Assembly: GCF_022605725.1 (NCBI RefSeq)
Contig: NC_065554.1
Location: forward strand, 7,397,100-7,461,099
Reading direction: 5' to 3'
Length of the DNA stretch: 64,000 nt
Origin: Anthonomus grandis grandis
Taxonomy: Eukaryota; Arthropoda; Insecta; Coleoptera; Curculionidae
In this document: positions 12,108 to 23,007 of the stretch, piece by piece
How the letters are laid out: each line of letters starts with the position of its first letter
Position numbering within the stretch: the first letter of the stretch is position 1
Notes under the pieces: generated by a model
What the model was told of the DNA's origin: nothing
What the model saw: only the letters and a program-made list of their open reading frames with translations
Database searches by the model: none
Made by a program: the position numbers and the translations under genes

Positions 12108-13103
12108 CTTTCCCCAGTAATAGCAAACATCTTCATGGAATGGTTCGAGGAACATGCAATAGATGCCTCTCGTTGCAAACCCAAGCTCTGGCTTCGATAT
12201 GTGGACGACACCTTCATCATCTGGGACAAAGAGGAAAAAGTACTTCAGGATTTTCTGCTTCACCTCAACAGTTTCAGACCAACAATCAAGTTCACGATGG
12301 AGACAGAAAAGGACTCAGCTCTACCTTTCCTAGATGTCCTCGTTAAAAAGGTCGGCGGAAATCTACGAACTTCAGTTTATAGAAAACCAACACACACGGG
12401 CCAGTATCTGCACTATGAGTCCAACCATCCTGCAACCACCAAAGTAGGCATCATAAGATCCCTCTACAATAGAGCTCGAACCATCTGTAGAAACGACGAG
12501 GATCTCAAGACTGAAGTGGATACCATCTACAAAGACCTACAACAGAATGGATATCCAAAGAAGCTAATAAGTAGGACCATCCAAAGGACGCGTCCAAATC
12601 AAATCAGAGACGAGGCCACCACGACAACCAGACTTCTACCCATACCTTACATTAGGGGTACATCGGAACAAATCCGACGCATTGCCAGCAAGTACAATAT
12701 TAGAACTGCCTTTAGATCTAGCACCACTATCAGAAGCGTGGTATCAAAGACCAAACCAGATGGCATGGTGGATACCAAAAATTGCGTCTACCGGATCCCA
12801 TGTGAGTGCGGTGACTCATACATAGGTGAAACGAAGCGCCCCCTAGAAATCAGAGCGAAGGAACATCGCAGCTGGACCCAAAGAGGAGAGGTTTCCAAAT
12901 CCGGAATAGCAGAGCACGCGTGGCATAATGGACACAATATCCATTGGTCAGAAGCCAAGATTCTGCACAAGGAACAGCACTGGCGGAAGAGGAAGTTCGT
13001 AGAGGCAGCTTTCATTTCACAAAATCAGAGGATCTTCAGCCAGCCAAGCGTCGATATACCCAACATCTGGAAGCCTCTACTCTCAGGACAGTGTAGGATC
13101 TAG
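12108..13103 (+). CDS. Penelope-like RT C-terminus plus GIY-YIG endonuclease (truncated)
   Basis: Open for about 330 codons to a TAG at 13101-13103. The first ATG is at 12135, but the frame is readable from about 12108 as LSPVIANIFMEW, so the true N-terminus is missing. RT active site: LRYVDDTFIIW (about residues 21-31 from the ATG). A thumb-like part with ALPFLDVLVKK and VYRKPTHTGQYLHYESNHP follows. The endonuclease begins at CVYRIPCECGDSYIGET (about 215-231), continues with a conserved Arg/Glu stretch, ERAKEH-like IRAKEHR, and ends about residue 322. The family makes target-primed cDNA and cuts target DNA. No frameshift or stop interrupts it and its base composition is far less AT-rich than its surroundings, suggesting a young copy. 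It lacks the N-terminal RT half, so it cannot be autonomous. Confidence 0.93.
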   Translation, partial: LSPVIANIFMEWFEEHAIDASRCKPKLWLRYVDDTFIIWDKEEKVLQDFLLHLNSFRPTIKFTMETEKDSALPFLDVLVKKVGGNLRTSVYRKPTHTGQYLHYESNHPATTKVGIIRSLYNRARTICRNDEDLKTEVDTIYKDLQQNGYPKKLISRTIQRTRPNQIRDEATTTTRLLPIPYIRGTSEQIRRIASKYNIRTAFRSSTTIRSVVSKTKPDGMVDTKNCVYRIPCECGDSYIGETKRPLEIRAKEHRSWTQRGEVSKSGIAEHAWHNGHNIHWSEAKILHKEQHWRKRKFVEAAFISQNQRIFSQPSVDIPNIWKPLLSGQCRI

Positions 13104-13232
13104 AGAGATGCGTGCCCCCTCTCCTCCCCCCCAACTCTTTTCACGGATGACTTCTCCCCCTCCCCCCCTTCCACATCGCTGCACACATCTAGTATATAAG
13201 CCTATAGAATAGTAGTTTGCTGTCAGTTTACA

Positions 13233-13272
13233 CTTGATAACGGTTGGAGATACTTACCAACCGAAACGTCGT
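13233..13272 (+). ncRNA. Hammerhead-ribozyme-like motif in the Penelope-like 3' repeat
   Basis: TTGATAAC (13234-13241) is followed by stem GGTTGG (13242-13247), a 9-nt loop, CCAACC (13257-13262), then GAAACGTC (13263-13270). This is the CUGAUGA-stem II-GAAAC layout of minimal hammerheads reported in Penelope-like elements. The first core base and one inner base differ from consensus (UUGAUAA for CUGAUGA), so cleavage activity is doubtful. The inverted left copy (12053-12108) carries only the GAAACGTC half. Confidence 0.55.
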
Positions 13273-13349
13273 GTTACATTAAATAAATAAGACAATGCAA
13301 GTCCGACAAGATGTTTTCACTGCACCATTGTCTACCACCTTGAAAACAG

Positions 13350-13362
13350 TTTGTCAATAGTT
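13350..13362 (+). repeat. Target-site duplication, right copy
   Basis: Exact 13-bp match to 12040-12052. The segment between the inverted pLTR end (13318) and this copy (13319-13349) belongs to the element's 3' end. Confidence 0.85.
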
Positions 13363-13469
13363 ATTACATAAAAAAACATCTTAATAAAAGATAGAGATGC
13401 ATAGCATTTGACTATGTTACTTACTTTATACTCCTGCAAAAGTATTAAGAAAAGTACGAAAAATATCTA

Positions 13470-14190
13470 GAAAATAGGGCATAGGTTATTGAATTTGCTG
13501 GGGTATCCTCTAAACGAGGTAAGCTGAATGTAAAGTTTACCTTACTTGCTGATAACACTGCAGTCTCTATATCAACCGAGTCGCTAAAAAACACCCAGTC
13601 TGAATTAAAGAGAATACAGTGTAGGACTGGTTCTGTGCGAACAGGCTTTTCAATGACTACTTAACAAACAGGATGGTGTTTTCACTTTAAAATATGAAAG
13701 ATACTGGTCAGAATACTAACGTAAAATTCTTAGGTCTTTATTTAAATGAAATACTACGTTCAAATATATATATATTCAGAAGAAACTCTGTCCTGTTTGC
13801 CTTGCGATCCTCATTAACAGTTTTCTAAGGTCTATTTTAAAAGCAGCGTATAGGTTATATTAACCTGGTAGCATGCAACTCAAGCATATCAAATATTTAA
13901 AAAACAGAAAAGAGCTATAAGGGTTTTAGGAGCACTTAAATATAAAGATTGCTGTAGGGAGCCTATAAAACTCTTGGTATACTGACTATTCCTTTTCTGT
14001 ACATTCTTGAAAATTTACTTTATGTGACAAAAAAAGACGTGGCTACGATACTCATGCAGATGTTTATGCTTATAGTTCTAGACTAAAAGATAGGTTAGTT
14101 CCTGCCTATCATCGCTTGGCGAGGTATCAGCATAGCTCAGGATATAAGGTTTTTACACAAATTAAAACCAAAATAACGGAAATATTATTT
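13470..14190 (+). pseudogene. LINE RT C-terminal fragment
   Basis: The plus-strand peptide GKLNVKFTLLADNTAVSIST resembles the YADDT active-site block degraded to LADNT, followed by ESLKNTQSELKRIQ. Further on, YLKNRKRAIRVLGALKYKDCCREP (near 13890-13970) matches the 'QKRAIR.i.g....DSC.p.F..L' C-terminal block of LINE ORF2. It is heavily frameshifted. Confidence 0.6.
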
Positions 14191-14194
14191 TGAA

Positions 14195-14420
14195 ACTCAT
14201 TTTTTAAATGCTTATTGGAGACTTCAACATGGATCTTTCAAAGAATTCTTAAATTATAAATAGTTATAAACAAAAATTTAAATAAATGGATTGCGATTTT
14301 AAAACACAATAAGTCAATAAGATGCTACTCGTTCAACTAATAATACTGCATCAATCCCGGACCAGTTGACAACAAATAAAAATGAATAGGGCACTTTGAT
14401 ACACAAAATTATTGAGTCAA
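14195..14420 (+). pseudogene. LINE endonuclease (APE) fragment
   Basis: LIGDFNMDLSKNS (14207-14250) carries the GDFN motif of the apurinic-type endonuclease, and DATRSTNNTASIPDQLTTNK (near 14320-14380) matches the following PTR..S..IDLI.TN block. It lies after an RT C-terminus rather than before an RT, so it belongs to a different copy from 13470-14190. Confidence 0.6.
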
Positions 14421-14439
14421 GTCTAAAACGTTCTCTTAC

Positions 14440-14650
14440 ATCTTCCAACTCCTAGTCTTCATTGTTTTCGATGATTCCAAAGGTTTTCTTCTAGGCATCT
14501 TTATCTTATCCTTCCTTTCCATTTTCTTCCTGCTGAAGGCTGGATTCCACATCATTATCTATTGTGGCACTCGCTCGTACGTCATTCTCTAGACATGGCC
14601 ATACCATTTCGGTTGTGTCATCTTTATGTTATCTACAATACTTTGCCGAA
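14440..14650 (-). pseudogene. LINE ORF2 extreme C-terminus
   Basis: On the minus strand DNIKMTQPKWYGHV followed by RMTYERVPQ matches the 'lRWyGHV.RM.d.R.p' signature at the end of many insect LINE ORF2 proteins. A Lys/Arg-rich tail (RKKMERKDKIKMPRRK) follows. At least two stops interrupt it. Confidence 0.6.
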
Positions 14651-15374
14651 CTCCTATAATTTCCCATTCTTTTCGAGCTTCGACCTGCCTGCCGAACGCT
14701 TCAAAAAATCAATTTCCGTCGAACATAACATTATAAAGTTAAAGTGAATTAATAAACTTATCTGTTTTACGTCTTATTAACAGATGGATATTTAGTTGCC
14801 GCTATTTCCTCTCCGCTACGAGACATTTTCAAACAATTACCCACATCAAAAAAACCCTTAATTGTTTCGATTTAAAATTTATCGACATTTCAAGCAGAAA
14901 AGCAAAGTTCGTGTTCTATCATTGCCCTAACGAGGAGCATCGTTTGCGAACGAAGGGAGGACGTAGAAAAAAGACTGTTTCATAAAACTTTCAGGACAAA
15001 AAGGGTGCTCCGCCTCGCTCGTTACATTTGATACACAAATTGGCTGCAAATCATGGCGACGGTGCTGTATTTTTTGCCGGGTCATTTTATTTTGTTTGTT
15101 TATTCATGGCTATATTGAACTTTAGTTTGCATAGCTTCATATTAAATATTTCAAATATAGATCTGAAGTAAACGCTGCTAGAGGCAGTAAAATTGTTCTG
15201 TGTAAAATAACAAATATGTGTTAGCTATTTTGTTAGGTATTATGTCACTTTTTAAATAAATATCAATTTAAATAGGCTCAACTATTTTTAAAAAAAATTA
15301 TAATGGAGCGTATGAAAATATATTCTAACTTGATATATTTTTTTAAAATTTCTTGAAGCCGTCAGATACATATA
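14651..15374. other. No recognised feature
   Basis: Mostly AT-rich. A stretch around 14920-15080 is less AT-rich and has several CG dinucleotides (for example GCTCCGCCTCGCTCG near 15009), but no frame or splice signal could be defended. Confidence 0.35.
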
Positions 15375-16080
15375 GTATATTCAAAAATTCAAATTCAAAA
15401 TACTTTATTCGCCAATTAAAAATGAAAATTAACAATATGGTGAAAACGACCTGCGCAGCGATTATAAAAAAACCGATAACATAAACAAACTAATGCATAT
15501 GTTGCACAGATGCGAATAACAGAGAAACATACAAAAAAAAATTTAAGAAATATAAAAGAAGTCTTCTTTATATATATTATATTATTGTGTGTTAACCAAG
15601 TATATTTAATAAAAAAGAGGAGTCACGGATATGTGTGTCGAAGGCCAGAACAAGTCGATGGAAAAAATAATACTCAGAGGAAGGTGCAGATACCAAAAGT
15701 TAAGTGTTTTAAATTTAACGCAATTATTACTTGTTACCACCAGGTACACTTAGACATACTTACATACCTCCAACCAATTGCTTATTAAGCAACATGGTTT
15801 TAATATATAACGAGAACTTTTTCTGCTTAAATTTTTTGACCTCTCATGTCAAGTTATTCCAAAACCTGGTTGCAATGTACTCAAATGATTTTTGATAATT
15901 AACTGACCTATGCCCTGGCACTCTAAAATAGTCAATGTGCCGTGTATTATAATTATGATAAAAACTGTTAAATAAATCCTTTAAATACACTGACTGACCT
16001 GTTTTGAGAATTCTATAAATAAAATTAAACATATGACTCTTGCTCCTGAGCTCCATATTTAAAATCAAATTATTATTTAA
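15375..16080 (-). pseudogene. LINE 3' region, second copy of the (TTGAAT)n-tailed family
   Basis: An ATTCAAATTCAAAATAC tract at 15386-15402 marks the 3' tail on the minus strand. RSKSHMFNFIYRILKTG and YHNYNTRHIDYFRVPGHRS (16068-15844) match the ORF2 C-terminal block ('HNYNTR.....vP..RS'). The 3' tail motif matches that of 10756-11900. 5' truncated. Confidence 0.7.
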
Positions 16081-16259
16081 ATAACATTAGGCTTCTTACT
16101 TATTCAGTTAAGCGTTGCTCAGAGCTTAATTCTGGGAATTTTGCTCTATTCCCTCTATGTTTCTATTGTTGCGTATTAATACGCAGTCCTTTATTATTTT
16201 TGACCCAGATAAATCATAATAAGCTGTAGTCGCTTTTAATTATGATCTGGAGAATGTCA

Positions 16260-17170
16260 AGAAAATGTCCGGATATGACAATCAAAGAAACATTGCTTAA
16301 AACTGAATGCATCAAAATCAGGAATAATAGTAGTTGGGCCAAAAAATCGTTGGGAGGGATTTGAGCGAAAATTTAACAAAATATTATTAAACTTTGAAGT
16401 GATACCCTTTTTTAACAAAATTAGATACTTGAGACTAATGATGGAGTTCCGATTTACTGAGCATATCAACATTTATTTTCATTTAGAGTTAATTTAGCAA
16501 CAGAGAAAATTTCTGACGAAAAGACTTAAAGTACTACTTTGTGAAAGTTACGTTTTGTCGCAAATAAACTATTGCGATACAATCTACGGTCCTTGTTTGA
16601 AAAAGTTAGGCATGCGTAGAATCCAAATGGAACAAAATTCTTTTTTACGACTTATACACGGAGTACGTAAATACAACCAAATAATTCATACTATAATATT
16701 TACCACTTAGCTTAATATGCACAACAGATGGTGTTGACACTCTATGGTCTTATTTTTCAAAAGTTATTAATAAGAAGTTATCAATATACCTGTACAAGAA
16801 AATGAATGAGACAAAGAAAAGCATTAGAATGAACGTAAACCATTTGAACCTTGAGTTTAAAGGTAGACTAACAATACCAAGATACTATAGCTATTACTTT
16901 AAACAGTAATTTTCTTATTAAGTGGCTAGTATCTTAAACAACCTACCACAAAATATTTTGAAAATTATTTCGCTTCAATATTTTAAAAGACAAAAATTTA
17001 ATTATCTTTATGCAGAACAAAATATATTCTATAGCTATTTATTAGTTTTAAAAGTCCTTTACCTTTATCACATTTCTATTAACTTTTTATATGTACCCCT
17101 TCTTCTAATTTCATTATTTTCATCACTTTCATTTTACATTCAAATCTTTATCCTTTTTTTCTCTTAGAGT
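16260..17170 (+). pseudogene. LINE ORF2 C-terminal half
   Basis: The plus-strand frame reads CLKLNASKSGIIVVGP (post-YADD block), RYLRLMMEFRFTEHIN, then KVLLCESYVLSQINYCDT with YGPCLKK, RIQMEQNSFLRLIHGVRK, and finally LNNLPQNILKI near 16930. These are the ordered blocks of a LINE ORF2 downstream of the RT catalytic site. Stops are frequent. It directly precedes another LINE at 17200. Confidence 0.75.
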
Positions 17171-17199
17171 AATATTTTTAAGTAAGAATTTTTAACTAC

Positions 17200-18695
17200 T
17201 ATTTCAAAAAGATTTGTTTAAATAGGAAGTTTCAAAATAGTGATGCTAACGAACAATGGACTGAGTTAAAAAAATTAAATATGCTAGGTTTTAAAACTAA
17301 TCAAATACCTAATAATTTTAAAAACCAAACGAACTTAATGATTACTTTACTTAACTCTCTAAGAATGCTTCTATACCAAAACAAGAAACAATTCAGTTTT
17401 ATCTTAATAATAAATTAGCTTATGATCAATTTTCGTTTAACAATGTTACAGAAGAGCAGGTTTCTAATATAATACTAAAAATTAAATCAAAAGCTTTTGG
17501 AATGGATGATTTATATATAACATTAATTTTACTTTGCTGTCCTTTTATTATTCCATTCTTGACCCATATCATAAACTGCTGTTTAAGCAAATCATATTTT
17601 CCCAAGACTTGGAAGCTTGCAAATGTGCTTCCTTTACCCAAGGTAGCTAATCCGACTATATTTAGCCAATTTCGATCCATTTCAATTTTGCCAAATGACT
17701 ATTTACTTAAAATAAACCCCAGCAAAAGCGTGGCTATATTATTTTGTCCTGCAAATTATCGCACGATTCTCATGGATAGACTGAGCATTAAATTAGGGGA
17801 TGATTATATATCTTTTAAGGATTCTGCGAGGAACCTAGGGCCCATCTTAGATAACGGACTTAAATTTAAGGAACATGTGAGTCTCTGCAAAAAAAGCTTT
17901 GCTCTCTCCTTCAAAACTATAATTAATTTACGCACACCGTCATTCAGTGACTTGTCCGACTATCAATTTTATCAATTTATCAAATTTTAATTTTGCGGAT
18001 TTGGTCTATGGTCTTTTTTTGTATGTCGTTGATATAAACCGTATTGAAAAAAAATGCAAAAATCTTGCGTACGTCTTGTATATGAAATACGACGTACACA
18101 ACCTGTCTCTTATAAGCTAAAAGAATTGGGGTGGCTGAGCATGGCTAAAAGACGCCTTTTGCACTCTTTGTGTTTATTTTATAAGATAATAAAATTTAAA
18201 AGTCCGCCCTTCTTGTACAATAAGATTCGAACGAATGTTCATAATCTAAATATTCGACGACAATATATTTTAATAGTGCCAAATGATATTTGAACGCATT
18301 AATCATAAACAACTTTAAAATACATGAGTTTACTGAATTTGCAGGGTGTTTTAAAAACTATATAAAACAAAACCTTATTTCTGGTCCCTCAGAAGTAGTT
18401 TAGATTCATGATTATTATTTTCTTTATAATTTTTTTTAGTCCTTATTATGTATTAATTTATATTAATAGTATTTTGTGTTTAAAATTTTATAGTGCTTAT
18501 TTCCGTAAAGTATTATTAAATATTCTAAAGCCTTTTCTTGTCCCAATATTTGAACAGCATTGCCAATGTTTATATCGTTATTTATAGGATCTTGTCAATT
18601 CAAGGCTTAAACAGCCCTTTCTTTGTATAAAGAATGGAAGCTGAAATTGCCTTTTATTTCATGGAATTTTGTTTTTGTTTTTTTTTGTATACAGT

Positions 18696-18729
<34 letters not shown>
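17200..18729 (+). pseudogene. LINE with internal deletion of the RT core, (TTA)n tail
   Basis: The frame covers the start of RT (VSNIILKIKSKAFGMDDL; PKTWKLANVLPLPKV; QFRSISILPN). It then jumps directly to KINPSKSVAILFC, GDDYISFKDSARNLG and LDNGLKFKEHVS, so motifs A and YADD are deleted in an otherwise open frame (17502-17990). C-terminal ORF2 follows (VRLVYEIRRTQPVSYKLKEL, HSLCLFYKIIKFKSPPFLYN; 18054-18293). The element ends in a (TTA)n run at 18698-18729. The C-terminal peptide closely resembles that of the LINE at 46806-49800 (FKIKKFRSPPYLFNKI), so they are the same family. Confidence 0.8.
18698..18729 (+). repeat. (TTA)n microsatellite / LINE 3' tail
   Basis: About ten TTA units at the 3' end of the internally deleted LINE. 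A similar (ATT)n stretch ends the related LINE near 49780-49800. Confidence 0.85.
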
Positions 18730-18733
<4 letters not shown>

Positions 18734-18879
18734 TTTCTTTATATTTATAATCAATGAAAGACCTTTATTATTATTATTGTTTTTATTAAATAGGATTGCG
18801 ATCAATGACGTGCGAGTTCCTTAAACTGGTAGGGGCTGATTTTTCAAAATTCAGTATTAAGCAGTTTATGGCATACCAT

Positions 18880-19600
18880 TCTGAAAATCCGGATAATTCA
18901 ATATTTATAATTTGAGTAAGTTCATTCTCAGATATATTGTAAAGTGTTATCTGCAAACTGATAAATTCTATGATAGTACAACTATTTTAGATAATCGCTT
19001 AAATCATTGCAAAATAGGATATTTGACCTGAATTTCTTATTAAGAATCGTTCCTCATTTAAATATAACTTAGACAAATTGGTGCCTGGCGAGTATATATG
19101 ATATAAGCCAATTCAAGTTTATGACCTAGAAGGACCTTGCTGACAAGATCGAAAGCATTGTATAGATCATAATAAATCAGAGTTAATAATGAATATGATT
19201 TAAGCTTTCAAAGAGTGCAGTTTCAGTATGTTTTTCTTTTTAAGAATCCATTTTCACTGTCAAAGAAGGTAAATTATATTTTGAAATGTATTATGTCAGC
19301 CGTACCCAACAAACATTTTTCAAATATTTTTGAGAAAACATACATGTTTGATAAGGGATGATAATTAGTTGAATTGAATTTGTCGCCGTTTTTACAAATT
19401 GAGATGACTTTGATGGTTTTTAGTAAATTGGAAAATTTGCTTTGTTCAAATGAACTATGTATTATATGTTCTAAAGCAAATGATAATATCTATGCCATAT
19501 ATCTTTAGATAAAACAGAGGATTTCATCCAGTCCACTTGAAATTTTCCTGCATACCTGTATAATGATCCTATCGAAAAAAATAAGCATAAAAGTGAATAT
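18880..19600 (-). pseudogene. LINE RT fragment
   Basis: On the minus strand TIKVISICKNGDKFNSTNYH corresponds to the 'K...V.PI.K.Gd....NYRPIS' block, followed by SKIFEKCL and, after frameshifts, a DLYNAFDLVSK segment that is RT motif A (FSKAFD type). No YADD could be read. Decayed. Confidence 0.6.
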
Positions 19601-20780
19601 CTGACATTTTTGTCAAAACTGAGTATTCAATTACAATATTCAGCGATTGAAGGGACACAAGGTCAACGGTCTCAAGATATGTTATATTAAAAAAAAAAAT
19701 ACTCTCTGAGACCGATCTCCGAGTATTTATTATTAGGAAGTCTATTTGAGAAATTAGACTACTTTTTTGAAATTGAACTACAATTTGAGAAAATTGGGTA
19801 CGGTATTTTAGATTGGGCTTAATCTCCACTTGCATTAATACTGTAGGAACTTAAATGTGTTGCAGCTTTTGAATATTTTAAATTAAAGTGTTTTCTATAT
19901 TTAGGGGATATAATTCATGCTGGATCGTGGAAGTCCTGAATATTTTATTTTATAATTTTCCTAACATCTTTACTTATATTTGGGAAATTTTGAAGTAATT
20001 TGTTATTGTGATTCTAGTTTGTTTTTTTATTAAGTTTTGTAATTTTTGTTGTATTATATTAAGTGCATTATATCTAATTTTGACAATACGATTTTAATTA
20101 AACAAATATTATGATTATTTTAGTTTTATTATATTTTAGGATTTTTATAATTTAAACATTTTTACTTTACCGAATAATGTAAGAACAAACTATGCAATAT
20201 AATTATTGAGGTTTTGCATGCATTGTTCTTTTTTTAAATAAAAAGTTGCAAATTTTTATTTAAAATGATTAATAAAAAACAAGCCTTTCAGACATCTTTG
20301 AAAGAAACGAAAAATTAAAGCGGTATAATTTGGCCATTCATATTTTCTCTGAAAAGCGGGAAAAAATTAATATTCGAGTTTTTATGTTTTCAACCTAGTT
20401 TGTTTAACGTTTTCATTCAAATATGGATATTTTAAATAATAAGGATACATGTATGCTTATAGAAATAAAAACTACAGCAAAATCCTAATTAATTTATATC
20501 TATAAAAAAGCTGTGCAGTTAATAAAATATAAAAAAAGAAAATATACAAAGGTATTACAAAGCAGTAGTCATGCTAAGAATACAAGCAATTTACATATTA
20601 AATGAAACGAGCCAGACGGTTTTAACGTTTGATGAGGGTCGCAGTAGGGTCAAGTTTTTTAGTTGAGAGTAATATGTCAAAGTAGAGTGTTCGTTTTACG
20701 CTCAACATCTGTTTTTGTTGGAGAACATGTTAATATGCATAATTTGTAAATACTTTTATGTAACTGAAAAGCTATCACCA
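19601..20780. other. AT-rich, no recognised feature
   Basis: Nothing beyond AT-rich sequence could be supported on either strand. Confidence 0.4.
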
Positions 20781-21469
20781 TACAGCGTGATTTAAAAGTA
20801 AGTGGCATCCTTTCGAGGGCGAAATATTGGCATAAAAATAAGACAAAATATTCTTATTAACATGGGTCCGAAAACGCTTCCTAAGGGAGTTATTCCCTTT
20901 TTATTAAGACACCTTAAAGACGATTGTTTCTCTATAACTTTAAAACCGTTTGCAATAAAATTTTGAGAATTAGTGTACTGTAAAATAATAGATTGTAGTT
21001 AAAATACTATATAAAAAAATTTAAAATTTTAGTCAGTAGTGTCACATCCGGGGGTGGGTGGAAGTTAAAATATTTCAATTTTATTTTGCGCTTTAGGTTA
21101 TTGCAATTTTATTGGAAAATTATATAACTTTGGAGTTTTTTACGTAAAAAAGGCACTCCTAGTTCATTTCGATAAAGCATTCCATTTACGAAAAAGTTGA
21201 TTTTTCTGGTTCATCCGGTTTATTCTTATTAAAATTAGTACACATTTAAAACGAAGTTCAGTACCTAATTTCAAATCGTGTATCGTAAATACCTTCCATA
21301 AAAACATTTTCTAATATCATGGACAGAATAATGCGTTTAATACCTTACGACATTTATTATGGTGTTTCCATGTTTTGTAGGTTGTATAGGTTGTCTGATG
21401 ATTGTAAAATACGCTTGACTTAGCCATAGTGATCAAATAGAAGAGTGTTTTTCAAAAGTTGACTTGCTG

Positions 21470-21660
21470 TGTAATGAGTTTAAAAAGCAAAAACGAATTT
21501 TACGTATGAAGAACAAGCTGATATTCATATTATGTATGGAAGGGCTTTTGGTGATTGTATGGAACCAAGACGGTTGTATTAAAAAGCATTTCCTTATCGA
21601 CAAGTGCCACATCGTTCGGTATTTTGTTATAACTTTTTTTTTTAAATAAAATACAAATGG
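21470..21660 (+). pseudogene. Mariner-type transposase, N-terminal piece
   Basis: FTYEEQADIHIMYGRAFGD then ARRLY-like EPRRLY is the characteristic N-terminal helix-turn-helix start of insect mariner-type (DD41D/rosa-like) transposases ('.eE.aDmhf.YG.a.GN..eA.RlY'). It is broken by frameshifts just downstream and separated from its C-terminal half (26400 onwards). Confidence 0.7.
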
Positions 21661-21719
21661 TAAACCGATGAATGCCAAGTTAATCAAAAGAAAAGAAGTA
21701 CTAAAAATAGTTAAAGATT

Positions 21720-23007
21720 TATGGCCTTAAGAGGGTCTCCAAAAGTTGTTGATACCCGGAGGAACTTAACCCCTCTTACCTGAAACGCCCAGAGAAGGAA
21801 TCCTTTACAATGCTGCTAGCTCAAGCCGATGTGGGTTCTAGCTTCTTTCTCAACCAAATGAACCAAAATTTCTTAGGTAGTAACTACCCAAGAGTTACCC
21901 AAATAAATGTCAAAATCAGTATGGCGCCACCAAGTTTTGGATTTTATATAATCCCAAAGGATGCCCAATATTTATCAAAATTTATTTAGGCAAGTTCAAA
22001 ACGAAACTTGGAAAACAAAATCAAAGTCAAGTCAGTATACACTATTGTTTCCAAATTACCTATGATATTCTAACCTACTCAACTCAAGTGAACAACAAAA
22101 TAACAACAGAAAATAACAATTTTATTTAAGTCTTGATTATCACAGCGAATTATGTTATGTTAATTTATTTATCTTTAAGAGGAATAAGTTTTTAAGTTGG
22201 TAATAAGGAACCACAACATTTAAGTTTCTTATTACAAGAAAAACAAAGTTGTCAACAGATAATGTGCCATAAAATTAAATTTTCCAGAATGGTGCACTGT
22301 CATTCGTGACCATGCTTATAAGAAATATATCTATAAGAAATATATCTAAAAAAAATCACACAATCAAAAGTGTGGTTGTCAAATAAAATAAATTATGTTA
22401 CACCCAAACCTTTTGGGGAAGGAAGCTTCAATTCGAATTAAACATTACAATTAACAATTTATATGGCCCGGTATATCCCGCCACGGACATTGGCCTAAGC
22501 AAAAAAAAAAAATGACAACCCTAACTGTTAAAGCTTCGCCAATCAAAATTACCTTTTTATTAGTTTACTCTAATATTTACTAGCTAATCTGAGAAAATTT
22601 GACATCTTAGGAGTAGTCTGAAAATAAATAATATAAACCAAGTATATACTCGTAGTACTACGAAGCCGGCTGCGTCTTACCTCACAGGAGTCACTTGTCA
22701 CATATATATGTACTCTTATCAGTAATATTCAATAATAAAATAGCATCGATTAAATAACGTCAATAAAATTTTAAATAAACTTTTGAGACAAAGTACAGTC
22801 GAACCTGGTGGGCCTTGGATTATTAAAATAATATAAGTATATCCAGCCTTTGAATGAGAAAAATAATTACATCCCCTAACCACCACAATTCGGCTTCACC
22901 CCGCTCAGATTGTAAAGTCATAAATGTATGTATCTCAACTCAAAAGATAACAGTTGTGATAATAAAAATAAAATAAGTGAATAAAAAAAAATGTTATGTT
23001 GTGTCAC
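21720..23007. other. Unassigned insert inside the split mariner element
   Basis: This stretch belongs to the DNA that interrupts the outer transposase. No transposase, RT or repeat signature was read. It is somewhat less AT-rich than average around 21740-21930. Terminal repeats that would define it as an element were not found by eye. Confidence 0.4.

Larger units (their letters stand above)
12053..13349 (+). mobile_element. 5'-truncated Penelope-like element with inverted pLTR and 13-bp TSD
   Basis: This 1.3-kb insertion is bounded by the 13-bp direct repeat TTTGTCAATAGTT (12040-12052 and 13350-13362). It has a 56-bp segment at its 5' edge (12053-12108) that is the exact inverse of its 3' segment (13263-13318). 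Between them lies a frame for the RT C-terminus plus a GIY-YIG endonuclease. The coding part starts abruptly at LSPVIANIF just after the inverted piece, i.e. in the conserved block before YVDD. Inverted terminal segments (pseudo-LTRs) with hammerhead motifs and variable target duplications are known for Penelope-like elements. The layout explains the whole interval. Confidence 0.92.
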
